Positions 19,124-28,881 of a DNA stretch of 64,000 nucleotides are shown here, one piece after another. Each line of letters opens with the position of its first letter. The stretch's first letter is position 1. The notes below the pieces were generated by a model. That model did no database searches. It saw only the letters and a list, made by a program, of their open reading frames with translations, and was not told the origin of the DNA. The DNA comes from Pelagibacteraceae bacterium AG-430-I06. GTDB taxonomy: Bacteria; Pseudomonadota; Alphaproteobacteria; Pelagibacterales; Pelagibacteraceae. The stretch is from contig QCOH01000005.1 of assembly GCA_003209895.1 (NCBI GenBank), forward strand, positions 1 to 64,000, given 5' to 3'. The position numbers were made by a program, and so were the translations under genes.

Positions 19124-19532
19124 TAAAGAACAAACTCTCTCGATCATCAAACCAGATGCCGTTGAAAGAAACTTAGTTGATACAATCCAAAAAAAATTTA
19201 TAGACGAAAAACTAAAAATAGTTAAAGCTAAAAAAATTCAAATCTCAAAAGACGAGGCATCTGAATTTTACAAAGTTCATCAAACAAAACCTTTTTTTGA
19301 TAGATTATGTTCTTATCTATCTTCCGGACCAATTGTGGTAATGATCCTCGAAGGAAATAATGCTATTGCACAAAATAGACTTATAATGGGTTCTACCGAT
19401 CCTAAAAACGCTGATGATGGCACATTAAGGAAAATGTATGGGCTATCAATTGATAAAAACACGGTCCACGGATCAGACTCGATAGAGAACGCAAAGAAAG
19501 AGATAGATTTTTTCTTTAAAGACAATATTTAA
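19116..19532 (+). CDS. ndk: nucleoside diphosphate kinase
   Basis: Exchanges the gamma-phosphate among nucleoside tri- and diphosphates. The 138-residue protein begins MSSKEQTLSIIKPDAV, the universal NDK opening, and carries the phosphohistidine His118 in 'NTVHGSDS'. The ATG at 19116 is preferred to an upstream TTG because it matches the family and overlaps the pepA end by eight bases. It converges on purN with a four-base overlap (TTAA) that serves as stop on both strands. Confidence 0.97.
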   Translation: MSSKEQTLSIIKPDAVERNLVDTIQKKFIDEKLKIVKAKKIQISKDEASEFYKVHQTKPFFDRLCSYLSSGPIVVMILEGNNAIAQNRLIMGSTDPKNADDGTLRKMYGLSIDKNTVHGSDSIENAKKEIDFFFKDNI

Positions 19533-20086
19533 ATATAAATTTTTCTTATAGCCATCGAATAAATCCTGTGTTCTTCATTTTGAACTTTCTTCTTTAAAAT
19601 TTGCTCATTTTCACTATTGTAAATTTTTACTCTTTTTTTTAAAATAATCCTGCCGTTATCTAATTTTTCATCTACAAAATGCACTGTACAGCCAGTATAT
19701 CTTTCGTTATTTTTTAAGACTCTTTTAAAGGTATTTAATCCTTTATATTTCGGCAGAAGAGAAGGATGAATGTTTATAATTTTTCCATCGAAGTTTCGTA
19801 TAAAATTTTTACTTAAGATTTTCATAAAACCAGCTAAGCAAATTAATTTGATTTTTTTTCCAATAACTTCTCTTAAAGCTATACGTTCAAATTTCTTATT
19901 GCTGTATTCTAAAACTTTAAAGGGGATTGAAAATTTTTTTGCATATTTTATTCCTTTCGCATCTTTATTGTTAGTCAAAACTAAATTTATTTTGATAGGA
20001 AAATTCGGGTCTCTTGAGTGATTTATTATTGATTTAAGATTCGAACCGGTACCTGAAATAAAAATACATGTCCTTTGTTTTACCAT
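19529..20086 (-). CDS. purN: phosphoribosylglycinamide formyltransferase
   Basis: Third step of purine synthesis, using 10-formyl-tetrahydrofolate. The 185-residue protein starts 'RTCIFISGTGSNLKSII' and has the catalytic region 'INIHPSLLPKYKGLNTFKRVL' with the His, plus 'GCTVHFVDEKLDNGRII'. Follows purM on the same strand with a seven-base overlap, the standard purMN pair. Confidence 0.96.
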   Translation of the reverse strand: MVKQRTCIFISGTGSNLKSIINHSRDPNFPIKINLVLTNNKDAKGIKYAKKFSIPFKVLEYSNKKFERIALREVIGKKIKLICLAGFMKILSKNFIRNFDGKIINIHPSLLPKYKGLNTFKRVLKNNERYTGCTVHFVDEKLDNGRIILKKRVKIYNSENEQILKKKVQNEEHRIYSMAIRKIYI

Positions 20087-21105
20087 TTTATTTTATTAAG
20101 CAATTTTAATTTGTTTGATGATTTAGAAATATAACCTATTTCGTATGGTTTAAATCCTGCCTCAAAATATTTTTTTATTTTATTTATATTTTTTCTTTTA
20201 GCAATTAAACAAAAACCAACGCCACAATTGAAGGTGCTCAGCATTTCTTTTTCAGATAAATTTTTACCTTTAATCCATTTAAATATTTTACTAACTTTTA
20301 TTTTTGATAAATCAATATTTGCTGTTAGATGATCAGGTATAGATCTAATTATATTTCCAACTATTCCACCACCAGTTATATTTGCCGCTGAGTGAATTAA
20401 ATTTTTATCACAAATTTTAAGTATGTTTTTTGTATAAATTTTGGTCGGTCTTAAAAGTTCTTTTTTTAAAAAACCATTTATTTTATTTTTTTTTAAAATA
20501 TGTCTTACCAAAGAAAAACCATTTGAATGAAGACCGCTCGAGGGGACAGCTAATATCACATCTTTGTTTTCAACATTCTTTTTATGTAAAAGTTTTTTTT
20601 TAGATACAACTCCGACAGCAAAACCTGCTAAATCAAATTTATTTTTTTCATAAGTTCCAGGCATTTCTGCTGTCTCTCCACCAACTAGAATACAGTCAGA
20701 TATCTTACAGCCCTTAATAATTCCTTTCATAATGAATTTTACTTTTTTAAGTTTTATTCTTTGAATAGAAATATAGTCTAAAAAAAACAAAGGCCTTGCT
20801 CCTTGGACTATTAAGTCGTTTATACACATTGCCACAAGATCAATACCAATCGTATCAAATTTATTTAATTTGTTGGCTATTTCCAGTTTTGTGCCGACCC
20901 CGTCAGTGCTTGAAATAAGTAAAGGATTCTTAACTTGATGTTTATAGAAATTGTATACAGATCCAAATCCTCCTATACCCTCATAAAGAAATTTTTGTTT
21001 CTTTTTAAAGGCTTGTTTTGAAAATCTGCCTATATATTTTGCAAATTTATCAGCAGTTTCAATATTTACACCACTTTTTTTATAACTATTTTTTGTTTTT
21101 TTCAT
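20080..21105 (-). CDS. purM: phosphoribosylformylglycinamidine cyclo-ligase
   Basis: Closes the imidazole ring to form AIR. The 341-residue protein has the PurM/ThiL fold signatures 'YKKSGVNIETADKF', 'LLISSTDGVGTKLEIA', 'GGETAEMPGTY' and 'SAANITGGGIVGNI'. First gene of purM-purN. Its ATG is only 17 bases from the ATG of the divergent DUF2066 gene, so its promoter elements must overlap that gene's coding sequence. Confidence 0.97.
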   Translation of the reverse strand: MKKTKNSYKKSGVNIETADKFAKYIGRFSKQAFKKKQKFLYEGIGGFGSVYNFYKHQVKNPLLISSTDGVGTKLEIANKLNKFDTIGIDLVAMCINDLIVQGARPLFFLDYISIQRIKLKKVKFIMKGIIKGCKISDCILVGGETAEMPGTYEKNKFDLAGFAVGVVSKKKLLHKKNVENKDVILAVPSSGLHSNGFSLVRHILKKNKINGFLKKELLRPTKIYTKNILKICDKNLIHSAANITGGGIVGNIIRSIPDHLTANIDLSKIKVSKIFKWIKGKNLSEKEMLSTFNCGVGFCLIAKRKNINKIKKYFEAGFKPYEIGYISKSSNKLKLLNKIKW

Positions 21106-21122
21106 TTATAAATAGATAATTT

Positions 21123-22178
21123 ATGAAAAAAGTTATTTTTCTATCTTTAATAATATTATTTTTCATTAAAACTCAAAATATTTCTGCGAATCAGAACACC
21201 TTTGCTGTTGATAATATTTTGGTGAAAGGTCAATCTTATGAACAGAACAATAATAGTAGAGAAAAGTATCTTAATATTGCATTTAAAACAGGTTTCAAAA
21301 ATTTAGTACTAACTTTGTTGAAAAAAGAAGATCAAAAAAAGATACTGAGTACAGATTTAGTAAAAATTAAATCTTTAATAGAAAATTATAGCATAGAAGA
21401 AGAAAACTTTATTGGAAAAGATTATATGTTAAAATTATCGATTCAATTTGATAAAAATAAAACAAAAAATTTTTTTTATGAACGAAATATTCCATACTCA
21501 GAGTCACAGAATTTAGATTTATTAGTTTATCCCATTATGATTTTAGAAAAAGACTTACAGGTTTTTTCAAAAAATAAGTTTTTTGAGGAATGGAATGATA
21601 ACAAAGAATTTGAACAAATTAACTTCCTTTTACCGGTTGAAAATATTGAAGATATTAATTTTATAAGGCAAAACGAAAAAGTTTTAGAAGAAATAGATCT
21701 CGAAAGACTCACAAATAATTATCAGATTAAAAATAACGCAGTTTTAATATTCAGATATAATAATAAAAAATTAAATGTTTTTATTAAATCCAACCTAAAC
21801 GGGGTTAAAAAAAATAATAATGTAAATTTTACTATAGATAACTTAGACAACAAAGAGGTTAGATCATCATTAGTTAAAAGTTTAAAATCTTATATAAATG
21901 AATTATGGAAAGAAGAAAATTTAATTAATATTTCCACACCAGCATCTTTAACCGTCACTACAAAAATCAAAAATTCCGGTACAATTGAAAAAATTAAATC
22001 TAAATTAAATAATATTAATTTTATAGAGAGTTATTCTATCCAAGAAATTGGTAAAGATTTAGCCAAAATTAAAATTAGATATATTGGCAAAATTAAAAGT
22101 ATCCAGGATAGTTTTGTAAGAAATGGTTTTGATTTTCAAATCATCAATAATGAATGGATTTTGAACTTATCTAGCTAA
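21123..22178 (+). CDS. DUF2066-type periplasmic protein
   Basis: A 351-residue protein with an N-terminal signal peptide (hydrophobic about 4-17, likely cleavage after 'NISAN') and the opening 'FAVDNILVKGQS' followed by 'AFKTGFKNLVLTLL', the pattern of DUF2066 proteins in Alphaproteobacteria. No catalytic motif is visible and the function is unknown. It lies in the conserved purM / DUF2066 / hda neighbourhood and may share a transcript with hda and aspS (gaps of one base each). Confidence 0.7.
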   Translation: MKKVIFLSLIILFFIKTQNISANQNTFAVDNILVKGQSYEQNNNSREKYLNIAFKTGFKNLVLTLLKKEDQKKILSTDLVKIKSLIENYSIEEENFIGKDYMLKLSIQFDKNKTKNFFYERNIPYSESQNLDLLVYPIMILEKDLQVFSKNKFFEEWNDNKEFEQINFLLPVENIEDINFIRQNEKVLEEIDLERLTNNYQIKNNAVLIFRYNNKKLNVFIKSNLNGVKKNNNVNFTIDNLDNKEVRSSLVKSLKSYINELWKEENLINISTPASLTVTTKIKNSGTIEKIKSKLNNINFIESYSIQEIGKDLAKIKIRYIGKIKSIQDSFVRNGFDFQIINNEWILNLSS

Positions 22179-22179
22179 A

Positions 22180-22845
22180 ATGTCCGAACAACTATTTTTA
22201 AAATTTCCATTTAAGCGAAGTTATTTAAGCCAAGACTTCTATGTTTCTGAAAATAACATCAATGCGTATAAGCTAATTGAAAGTTGGCCAAATTGGTCAA
22301 GCAGATTTATAAATATTTTCGGTCCTAGAGGTTGTGGCAAAACTCATCTAATAAATATTTTAAAAAATAAAATTAACTCTACTATTTTATCAGCCTCAGA
22401 AGTTGATACAAATGTCCTATCAAAATATAAAATAAAGGAGTGTTTAATAATAGATGATTTTACAAATCAAATTGAAGAAAAATTACTCTATACAATAACA
22501 AATATGGGGTATCTAGATAACAAGTACTTAATAATTTCATCATTAGTTCCTCTTAAAACTATCGAGGTTGAGTTAAAAGATTTGAGTTCTAGATTTACAA
22601 GCTTTGTCGAAGTTGGTATTGATTTACCTACGGATGATTTATTAAAAGTTGTATTAACGAAACATTTTTCTGACAAGCAAATTGGAATTAGTAAGAAAAA
22701 TATTGATTATATTTTAAAAAATATAGACAGATCTTATGAAAAAGTTAATCTATTTGTAAATTTAGTTGATAATCTGTCACTAACAAAAGGAAAACCAATT
22801 AATTTGAGTCTAATAAAAAAAGTTTTTAAAGAGTTAAAATTTTAA
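22180..22845 (+). CDS. hdaA: DnaA-related regulatory ATPase Hda/HdaA
   Basis: A 221-residue AAA+ protein resembling DnaA domain III: opening '[11 protein letters not shown]', Walker [11 protein letters not shown] (48-57), sensor-like 'ELKDLSSRF'. It lacks the DnaA N-terminal domain and the DNA-binding domain IV, as expected for Hda, which with the sliding clamp stimulates ATP hydrolysis by DnaA. The N-terminal 'QLFLKF' resembles a clamp-binding motif. Position after the DUF2066 gene agrees. Confidence 0.88.
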   Translation: MSEQLFLKFPFKRSYLSQDFYVSENNINAYKLIESWPNWSSRFINIFGPRGCGKTHLINILKNKINSTILSASEVDTNVLSKYKIKECLIIDDFTNQIEEKLLYTITNMGYLDNKYLIISSLVPLKTIEVELKDLSSRFTSFVEVGIDLPTDDLLKVVLTKHFSDKQIGISKKNIDYILKNIDRSYEKVNLFVNLVDNLSLTKGKPINLSLIKKVFKELKF

Positions 22846-22846
22846 A

Positions 22847-24637
22847 ATGAATAAATACAGAACACATAACTGCTCAGAATTAAATAAAAATAATATAGGC
22901 AGCAAAATAAAATTATCTGGATGGATTCATAGAAAAAGAGATCATGGAAATTTACTTTTTATAGATTTAAGAGATCACTTTGGTATAACTCAATGTGTTA
23001 TAGAAAACAAATCCAAAGATTTTAAAATTCTAGAAAAAGTAAAACCAGAGTCTGTCATTATGATTGAAGGTAATGTAGTCAGCAGATCAAAAGAAACAGA
23101 AAATAAGGATTTGAAAACTGGTCTCATAGAAGTAAAAATTATTAGCGCAAAAGTTTTATCGGAGTCAAAAGAGCTTCCGCTACCTGTTTTTGGCGAACAA
23201 GATTATCCCGAAGAAATAAGACTAAAATATAGATTTATTGATCTTAGAAGAAACGAGATGCACGATAATATTAAATTGAGATCGGAGATTTTGTCATTTT
23301 TGAGGACTAAAATGAACAAAAATAATTTTTTAGAATTTCAAACCCCTATTCTTACCGCATCGAGTCCTGAAGGTGCCCGTGACTTTTTAGTTCCAAGCAG
23401 GCTTCATCCTGGAAAATTTTATGCCCTACCACAAGCACCACAACAATTTAAACAAATGATTATGATCTCAGGTTTTGACCGATACTTTCAAATTGCCCCA
23501 TGTTTTAGAGATGAAGATGGTAGAGCTGATAGAAGTCCAGGAGAACATTATCAACTTGATATTGAAATGTCTTTTGTTGAGCAAGAAGATGTACTAAAAG
23601 TTATTGAACCTATATTTTATGACTTATTTATTAAATTTGGAAATGGCAAAAAAATAAATAAAATACCTTTCCCAAGAATTAAATACAAAGACTCCCTAGA
23701 AAGATTTGGTACTGATAAACCAGATCTAAGAAACCCAATAGAGTTATTGAACGTTACAGATATATTTAAATCTGAAAATGTTAAATTAAAAATTTTTAAA
23801 GATATAATTGCTAAAGGCGGTATAGTTAAAGCTATCCCGGTTAGTAATACGTCTTCCAAACCTAGAAGTTTCTTCGATGGACTAAATAATTGGGCTATTA
23901 GTGAGGGTGCGAGCGGTTTAGCCTATATGACCTTTGAAAAGAAAGAAAATAAAATTGTTGGAAAAGGTCCAATATCTAAATTCTTTTCTGAAAAATCAAT
24001 ATTAGAACTTATTAAAACATGCAAATTAAATGAAACCGACTCAGTTTTTTTTGTATGTAATAAAGAAAAAGAGGCAAACAAATTTTCTGGAGTAGTAAGA
24101 CAAAAAATTGCTGAAGATATGAAACTTATAGACGAGAAAAGTTTTAAATTTTGTTGGATTACTGATTACCCTATGTATGAGTATGATGATAAAGAAAAAA
24201 AAATAGATTTTAGTCATAATCCATTTTCAATGCCTCAAGTTGACATGAAGGATTTTGACAAAACTGATCCTTTAAAAATTCTAGCTTACCAATACGATTT
24301 AGTATGTAACGGATATGAATTATCGTCTGGCGCTATAAGAAACCATATTCCAGAATATTTGTTTAAAGTTTTTCATAAAGTTGGTTATTCAAAAAGTATG
24401 GTAGAAAAGAATTTTTCAGGAATGATAAAAGCACTTTCATACGGTGCACCGCCTCATGGAGGTATGGCACCTGGGATTGATAGAATAGTAATGTTATTAG
24501 CAAATCAGAAAAATATAAGAGAGGTAACTTTATTCCCTTTAAACCAAAATGCCGAGGATTTATTGATGGAGGCGCCATCCGAGGCTTCAGAAAAACAACT
24601 AAAAGAATTAAATATTAAGACTATTAAAAAAGATTAG
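22847..24637 (+). CDS. aspS: aspartyl-tRNA synthetase, probably non-discriminating
   Basis: A 596-residue bacterial-type class II synthetase: OB-fold anticodon domain (about 1-105), catalytic core with motif 2 '[19 protein letters not shown]', the bacterial GAD insertion (about 290-410) and motif 3 '[13 protein letters not shown]'. In the anticodon domain '[10 protein letters not shown]' carries His33 where discriminating E. coli AspRS has Leu; His there is associated with enzymes that also charge tRNA-Asn, later amidated by GatCAB. Converges on the next gene with a four-base overlap. Confidence 0.96.
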   Translation: MNKYRTHNCSELNKNNIGSKIKLSGWIHRKRDHGNLLFIDLRDHFGITQCVIENKSKDFKILEKVKPESVIMIEGNVVSRSKETENKDLKTGLIEVKIISAKVLSESKELPLPVFGEQDYPEEIRLKYRFIDLRRNEMHDNIKLRSEILSFLRTKMNKNNFLEFQTPILTASSPEGARDFLVPSRLHPGKFYALPQAPQQFKQMIMISGFDRYFQIAPCFRDEDGRADRSPGEHYQLDIEMSFVEQEDVLKVIEPIFYDLFIKFGNGKKINKIPFPRIKYKDSLERFGTDKPDLRNPIELLNVTDIFKSENVKLKIFKDIIAKGGIVKAIPVSNTSSKPRSFFDGLNNWAISEGASGLAYMTFEKKENKIVGKGPISKFFSEKSILELIKTCKLNETDSVFFVCNKEKEANKFSGVVRQKIAEDMKLIDEKSFKFCWITDYPMYEYDDKEKKIDFSHNPFSMPQVDMKDFDKTDPLKILAYQYDLVCNGYELSSGAIRNHIPEYLFKVFHKVGYSKSMVEKNFSGMIKALSYGAPPHGGMAPGIDRIVMLLANQKNIREVTLFPLNQNAEDLLMEAPSEASEKQLKELNIKTIKKD

Positions 24638-25461
24638 TTTTTACTTTTTAAATTCAATCTAACATCGCTCAAATCGACTAGTTTTTCCTCATAATTGCTT
24701 CTAACAAAGCCTTTGCTAGTTATATTTTTAACAATTTTTAAAAATTGATCATCTTTTTCTTTTGTTTCATCTTTATCTAGTCTGCTAATTCCAGGGGTAT
24801 GAGCCAAATCTTCTCTACCAAGATAGGAAATTGCAAGTTCTCTAAAAATATAATCCAATATTGAAGTAGCACTTAAAATTCTATCATTACCATAAACTTT
24901 TCCAGAAGGTTCAAATTTTGTGCTTAAAAAAGCATCAACAAACTCCTCCAATGGAACTCCATATTGAAGACCTAATGATATTGCGATTGCAAAATTATTT
25001 GTTAAAGATTTAACCAGCTCACCTTCTTTATTTGTATCAATAAAAATTTCACCAATTTTACCATCATCATATTCACCTGTATGTAAGTATATCTTGTGAT
25101 CTCCTACAGTAGCTTTTTGAATGTAACCTTTTCTTCTATCTGGCATTTGAAACCTTTTTTCAGAATGAGAATATTTATTTTTTTCATTTGAGACTTTATT
25201 TAAAATCTTATCAATTTCTTTTTTTGGTGCTTTGCTTTTGTCTGTATGAGAAATTTTTACATCATTTAATTCAGTTTTATTTTCAACTTTTTTTCCATCT
25301 GATTTCTTAGTTTTTCTATTATTTATAGTAACATCGATTATTTCAACTTTTCCGTCTTTTCTATTGTCTATTTCAGAAAGTTGCTTTTCATTAAGTTCAT
25401 TCAATTCATGTATGATTTTAAATGTACAGGTATAATAGGTTTCTACCAAAAATTTTGTCAT
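24634..25461 (-). CDS. orphan NrdJ-type C-terminal (TSCPD) domain protein
   Basis: A 275-residue protein whose second half (about 115-235: '[25 protein letters not shown]', '[29 protein letters not shown]', '[18 protein letters not shown]') closely resembles the C-terminal region of B12-dependent class II ribonucleotide reductase, the TSCPD family. The first 110 residues are lysine- and asparagine-rich and unrelated to a reductase barrel. There is no glycyl, cysteine or cobalamin active site, so it cannot be a reductase alone. The window encodes class I NrdAB instead. Function unknown; an accessory or regulatory role is speculative. Confidence 0.75.
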   Translation of the reverse strand: MTKFLVETYYTCTFKIIHELNELNEKQLSEIDNRKDGKVEIIDVTINNRKTKKSDGKKVENKTELNDVKISHTDKSKAPKKEIDKILNKVSNEKNKYSHSEKRFQMPDRRKGYIQKATVGDHKIYLHTGEYDDGKIGEIFIDTNKEGELVKSLTNNFAIAISLGLQYGVPLEEFVDAFLSTKFEPSGKVYGNDRILSATSILDYIFRELAISYLGREDLAHTPGISRLDKDETKEKDDQFLKIVKNITSKGFVRSNYEEKLVDLSDVRLNLKSKN

Positions 25462-25577
25462 TATTTTTCCTTATTTTGTTGAAAGTATTTAGACTAAAGA
25501 TATATACAATATTTGTTTGCTGTCTACGTTATTATGATACAATTTAAAATTGTGTGGACTTTTAAAATTTTAAAAAA

Positions 25578-25934
25578 ATGATAAAACAAATTTTTACATG
25601 GTGGAACTCTCAAACATTTGGGACATTTTTATACACTATTTTTTTTGGTGAATTTGTTGGAAAAGACGAGTTTGGAAATAAGTATTATAAAAATAAGAAT
25701 GATAAAAGATGGGTTATTTACAATGGAGAAATAAATGCCTCAAAAATTACATCAGATTGGTATTCTTGGATACACCATATATCTAACCATTTGCCGTCTG
25801 ATATAGATCAAAAAAAATTTGATTGGCAAAAACCGCATAAAGATAACAAAACTGGCACCAAAGAGTCTTTTAGGCCAAATAAAATAACGAAATTAAATAA
25901 AAAGTTTAAAAAATATGAAAGCTGGAAACCTTAA
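25578..25934 (+). CDS. NDUFA12 family complex I accessory subunit
   Basis: A 118-residue protein with the family pattern 'FTWWNSQTFGTFLYT.FFGEFVGKDEFGNKYY', then 'KRWVIYNGEINASKI.SDWYSWIHH'. NDUFA12 proteins are supernumerary subunits of NADH:ubiquinone oxidoreductase in mitochondria and Alphaproteobacteria. The gene is followed by the DUF2155 gene with a 20-base overlap, the common alphaproteobacterial arrangement. Confidence 0.92.
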   Translation: MIKQIFTWWNSQTFGTFLYTIFFGEFVGKDEFGNKYYKNKNDKRWVIYNGEINASKITSDWYSWIHHISNHLPSDIDQKKFDWQKPHKDNKTGTKESFRPNKITKLNKKFKKYESWKP

Positions 25935-26409
25935 ATTTTTAAAATACTTGATCCCAATTTTAGCAATATCTGCAGATTTATATGCAGAAGAAAAGATTAA
26001 TTTGCAAATAATACAACCCACCTTTGAAGAGGAACAAGAAATACTAGAAGATCAGAACACCAATGCATACAAGTTAAAATCTAAAAAAAAGTTGGAAATT
26101 TCGAGCAGCGACTCGTTTGTTAAAATAAGAGCGTTAGATAAAATTACTGCAAAAACCAAAGATATGAATATTACTATTGGAAAAAAACAAAGGTTCGGCT
26201 ATTTAGAAATTTTTCCTAGAAAATGTAATAAAATCCAGGACCAGAATAATAGTGGAGTTGCAGCGTACATTCAGGTCAAAGATTTGTCTGACAAAAAAGA
26301 AGATAAAGTTTTTGTTTTCAATGGTTGGGCATTCTCAACTAGTACGAATCTAAAAACTTTTGATCATCCAATCTATGATTTATGGGTCACAGGTTGTGAA
26401 AACATTTAA
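25915..26409 (+). CDS. DUF2155 family secreted protein
   Basis: A 164-residue protein with a signal peptide (hydrophobic about 8-20, cleavage near 'LYAEE') and the conserved DUF2155 half 'RFGYLEIFPRKC...AAYIQVKDL...VFNGWAFSTS...HPIYDLWVTGC', including two cysteines that could pair in the periplasm. Function unknown; regularly found next to NDUFA12. Confidence 0.82.
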   Translation: MKAGNLKFLKYLIPILAISADLYAEEKINLQIIQPTFEEEQEILEDQNTNAYKLKSKKKLEISSSDSFVKIRALDKITAKTKDMNITIGKKQRFGYLEIFPRKCNKIQDQNNSGVAAYIQVKDLSDKKEDKVFVFNGWAFSTSTNLKTFDHPIYDLWVTGCENI

Positions 26410-27585
26410 ATGAAATATTCAGACATTACAAAACTTAAACATTTAGCTCAGGACAAAATCTCGAGGACCGCAAACCCTGCTGTAGTCAGGAATTCTACAG
26501 TTTTTTTTAAAAATGTGCAGGAACTTCTTAAACATGAAGATTTAGTTAAGAAAGGATCAAAAGTAAATTTTTACGAATATGGAAGAGCAGGTAGCCAAAC
26601 AACCATTGCTCTTGAAAATTTTATTTCTGAATTAGAAAGTGCACATAAAACCTTTTTAACATCCACAGGTTTTGGTGCGGTTGCTTTAGCAATCATGAGT
26701 ATTTGCCGACCAGGAGATGAAATTGTAGTAACAGATGCTGTATATGGACCAACCAGAGTCATTACGTCAAAATTGTTGAAAGAGTTCAAAATTAAAACTC
26801 ATTTTTATAATCCAGAAAGTATAAAAAATTTACAGAGTAAAATTAATAAAAGAACCAGAATGATATTTGTAGAAAATCCTGGAAGTAATACCTTTGAATT
26901 TCAAGATTTATCTAAAATAATTAAAATTGCAAAAAAAAGAAAAATTGTTACTGCAATTGATAATACATGGGGAACTCCTTTTTTTATTAAACCATTAAAA
27001 ATTGGCTTTGATATGTCAATTTCTTCAGGAACAAAGTATCTTTCAGGGCACTCGGATGTAATGCTTGGAAGCTTAGCCGTTAACAAAAAGATTTATGAAA
27101 AAGTAAAATTTTGTAATAAACTTTTTGGTTATAGGGCGTCCCCAGACGATGCTTATTTAGTACTAAGAGGTTTAAGAACTCTAGATGTCAGACTTAAAAA
27201 ACACGAGGAAAGCACAAAAAAAATTGTGAGTTTTTTAAAAAAAGAAAAAAAAATAAATGAAATTCTCTATCCGCATAAAAAAGGTAGTGAAAATTATGAA
27301 AATTGGAAAAAATACTATTCTGGATCTACCGGTTTATTTTCAGTTATTATTAAAAGCAAAAACAGAAATTCAATTTATAAGTTTATAAATTCACTTAAAC
27401 TTTTTGGAATAGGACAGAGCTGGGGTGGTTTTGAAAGCTTAGTTTTATATCAATCTCATGTAATTCAGAGAACATATAAAAAGTACATCAAAAAAAATCA
27501 TCATATAGTAAGGTTTCATATAGGTTTAGAGGACCCAAAAGATTTGATTGAAGATTTAAGAAAAGCGATTAAAAAGATTAGATGA
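26410..27585 (+). CDS. metC: cystathionine beta-lyase-like PLP enzyme
   Basis: A 391-residue Cys/Met-metabolism fold-type I enzyme: PLP phosphate-binding 'STGFGAVALA', Asp184 in 'AIDNTWGTP', the PLP lysine Lys209 in 'SSGTKYLSGHSD', and C-terminal 'SWGGFESL'. The family splits cystathionine to homocysteine, pyruvate and ammonia; cysteine or methionine gamma-lyase activity cannot be excluded. It begins directly after the DUF2155 stop, leaving no space for a riboswitch, and overlaps the MFS gene by four bases. Confidence 0.85.
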   Translation: MKYSDITKLKHLAQDKISRTANPAVVRNSTVFFKNVQELLKHEDLVKKGSKVNFYEYGRAGSQTTIALENFISELESAHKTFLTSTGFGAVALAIMSICRPGDEIVVTDAVYGPTRVITSKLLKEFKIKTHFYNPESIKNLQSKINKRTRMIFVENPGSNTFEFQDLSKIIKIAKKRKIVTAIDNTWGTPFFIKPLKIGFDMSISSGTKYLSGHSDVMLGSLAVNKKIYEKVKFCNKLFGYRASPDDAYLVLRGLRTLDVRLKKHEESTKKIVSFLKKEKKINEILYPHKKGSENYENWKKYYSGSTGLFSVIIKSKNRNSIYKFINSLKLFGIGQSWGGFESLVLYQSHVIQRTYKKYIKKNHHIVRFHIGLEDPKDLIEDLRKAIKKIR

Positions 27586-28814
27586 CATCAAAATTTTTCC
27601 CAAATAAAACAGCATTAATTACTTTAGTTGCAGCATGCTTTGTTGTTAACGTTACAATGGGTGTTAGACAAACATTTGGATTGTTTTCTGGTGATTTTGA
27701 AATTGATTGTGGAATTTCTAATACAGAGTTTGGTCTTGCTATAGCATTACATGCTTTAATCTGGGGAATTGTTACACCCATTTTTGGAAGATTTGCCGAT
27801 AAACATGGTGGAAGCAAAATGGTTATATTTACCTTAATTGTTTACGGCGTTGGAGTTTTAGCTTTAGGAAATAATTTTAATACTGGCACCTGGTTTCAAA
27901 TAAATCTTGGTTTACTTGTCGGTATTGGTTTGGGTGGGGCAGCAGGAACAATTTTAGCGCCTGTCGTAACAAAGCATTTTCCAAATCACAGCAGAGGTAA
28001 AGCCGCAGGTTACGTAACTGCTTTTGGTGGATTAGGAATGTTTATATTTCCTATTTTAACCAAATATTTAATGGTCGAGACGGGATGGCAAAATACTTTT
28101 ACTGTATTTGCTGTAATTTTATTTTTAATGTGTATACCAGGTTTTTTTTTAAAAAAACCTGAAAGTGATACACAAAACGATAACTTAAAAATACAAAAAG
28201 AAAAGCCTGATAATGTTATTAAGGTTTTAAAAGAGTCTTTTGCACACAAAGGTTTTAGATTGCTTGTTCTGGGTTTCTTTGTATGCGGTTTTCAAATTAC
28301 ATTAGTAGCAACGCATGTTCCTAGATATGTTCAAGACAGAGGCCTAGATGACTGGACTGGTTTTGCAATTTTATCTTTAATAGGTCTATTCAATATTATT
28401 GGTGTTTTAATCATGGGATATTTAAGCGATAAATACAGTAAAAAAATGCTTTTAAGCGGTTTATATTTTTTTAGAGCTATATCTATAGCCCTTTTTATAT
28501 TTTTACCCCCATCAAATATTTCGGCTATAGCATTTGGAATAACATTTGGACTTTTATGGCTCGCAACCGTTCCAGCAACAAATGGAATTGTCGCACAAAT
28601 TTTTGGAGCAAAAAATTTATCTATGTTATTTGGAATAGTTTTCCTTAATCATCAAATCGGATCTTTTTTAGGGGCGTATTTAGGTGGTGTGTTTTACGAT
28701 ATTTTTGGAAATTTTGACTACGCTTGGTATCTAGCTATTGTACTATCCATTGTTGCGACCTTACTACACCTGCCGATTGACGAGAAACCAATCAGGCAAG
28801 AAGCGACAATCTAA
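27582..28814 (+). CDS. major facilitator superfamily transporter
   Basis: A 410-residue protein with twelve hydrophobic segments in two halves. The loop between helices 2 and 3 has the MFS signature-like 'GRFADKHGGSKMV', and the second half repeats it as 'GYLSDKYSKKML'. It resembles the monocarboxylate/oxalate-formate branch. Translationally coupled to the upstream lyase (ATGA overlap), so its substrate may relate to sulfur amino acid or keto acid metabolism; that is inference only. Confidence 0.85.
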   Translation: MTSKFFPNKTALITLVAACFVVNVTMGVRQTFGLFSGDFEIDCGISNTEFGLAIALHALIWGIVTPIFGRFADKHGGSKMVIFTLIVYGVGVLALGNNFNTGTWFQINLGLLVGIGLGGAAGTILAPVVTKHFPNHSRGKAAGYVTAFGGLGMFIFPILTKYLMVETGWQNTFTVFAVILFLMCIPGFFLKKPESDTQNDNLKIQKEKPDNVIKVLKESFAHKGFRLLVLGFFVCGFQITLVATHVPRYVQDRGLDDWTGFAILSLIGLFNIIGVLIMGYLSDKYSKKMLLSGLYFFRAISIALFIFLPPSNISAIAFGITFGLLWLATVPATNGIVAQIFGAKNLSMLFGIVFLNHQIGSFLGAYLGGVFYDIFGNFDYAWYLAIVLSIVATLLHLPIDEKPIRQEATI

Positions 28815-28834
28815 AGTTGTAGTATTTTTTTCAT

Positions 28835-28863
28835 TTGTTAATTCTAATAGTTTTTAATAGTAT
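28835..28863 (+). promoter_or_regulatory. promoter of the CADD-type gene
   Basis: TTGTTA (28835-28840), 17 bases, TAGTAT (28858-28863); an overlapping TATAAT (28861-28866) is an alternative -10. Either gives a start within about ten bases of the Shine-Dalgarno sequence, so the leader is very short. Confidence 0.45.
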
Positions 28864-28881
28864 AATCATATGGAGGAAATT

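Noticed and set aside
25538-25552. Near-palindrome ACAATTTAAAATTGT before the NDUFA12 gene
   Set aside because: Imperfect and made only of AT-rich bases typical of gaps in this genome; no regulator match.
26380-26412. SAM-type riboswitch before the metC-like gene
   Set aside because: The upstream gene's stop is directly next to the start codon and no structured non-coding sequence exists there.
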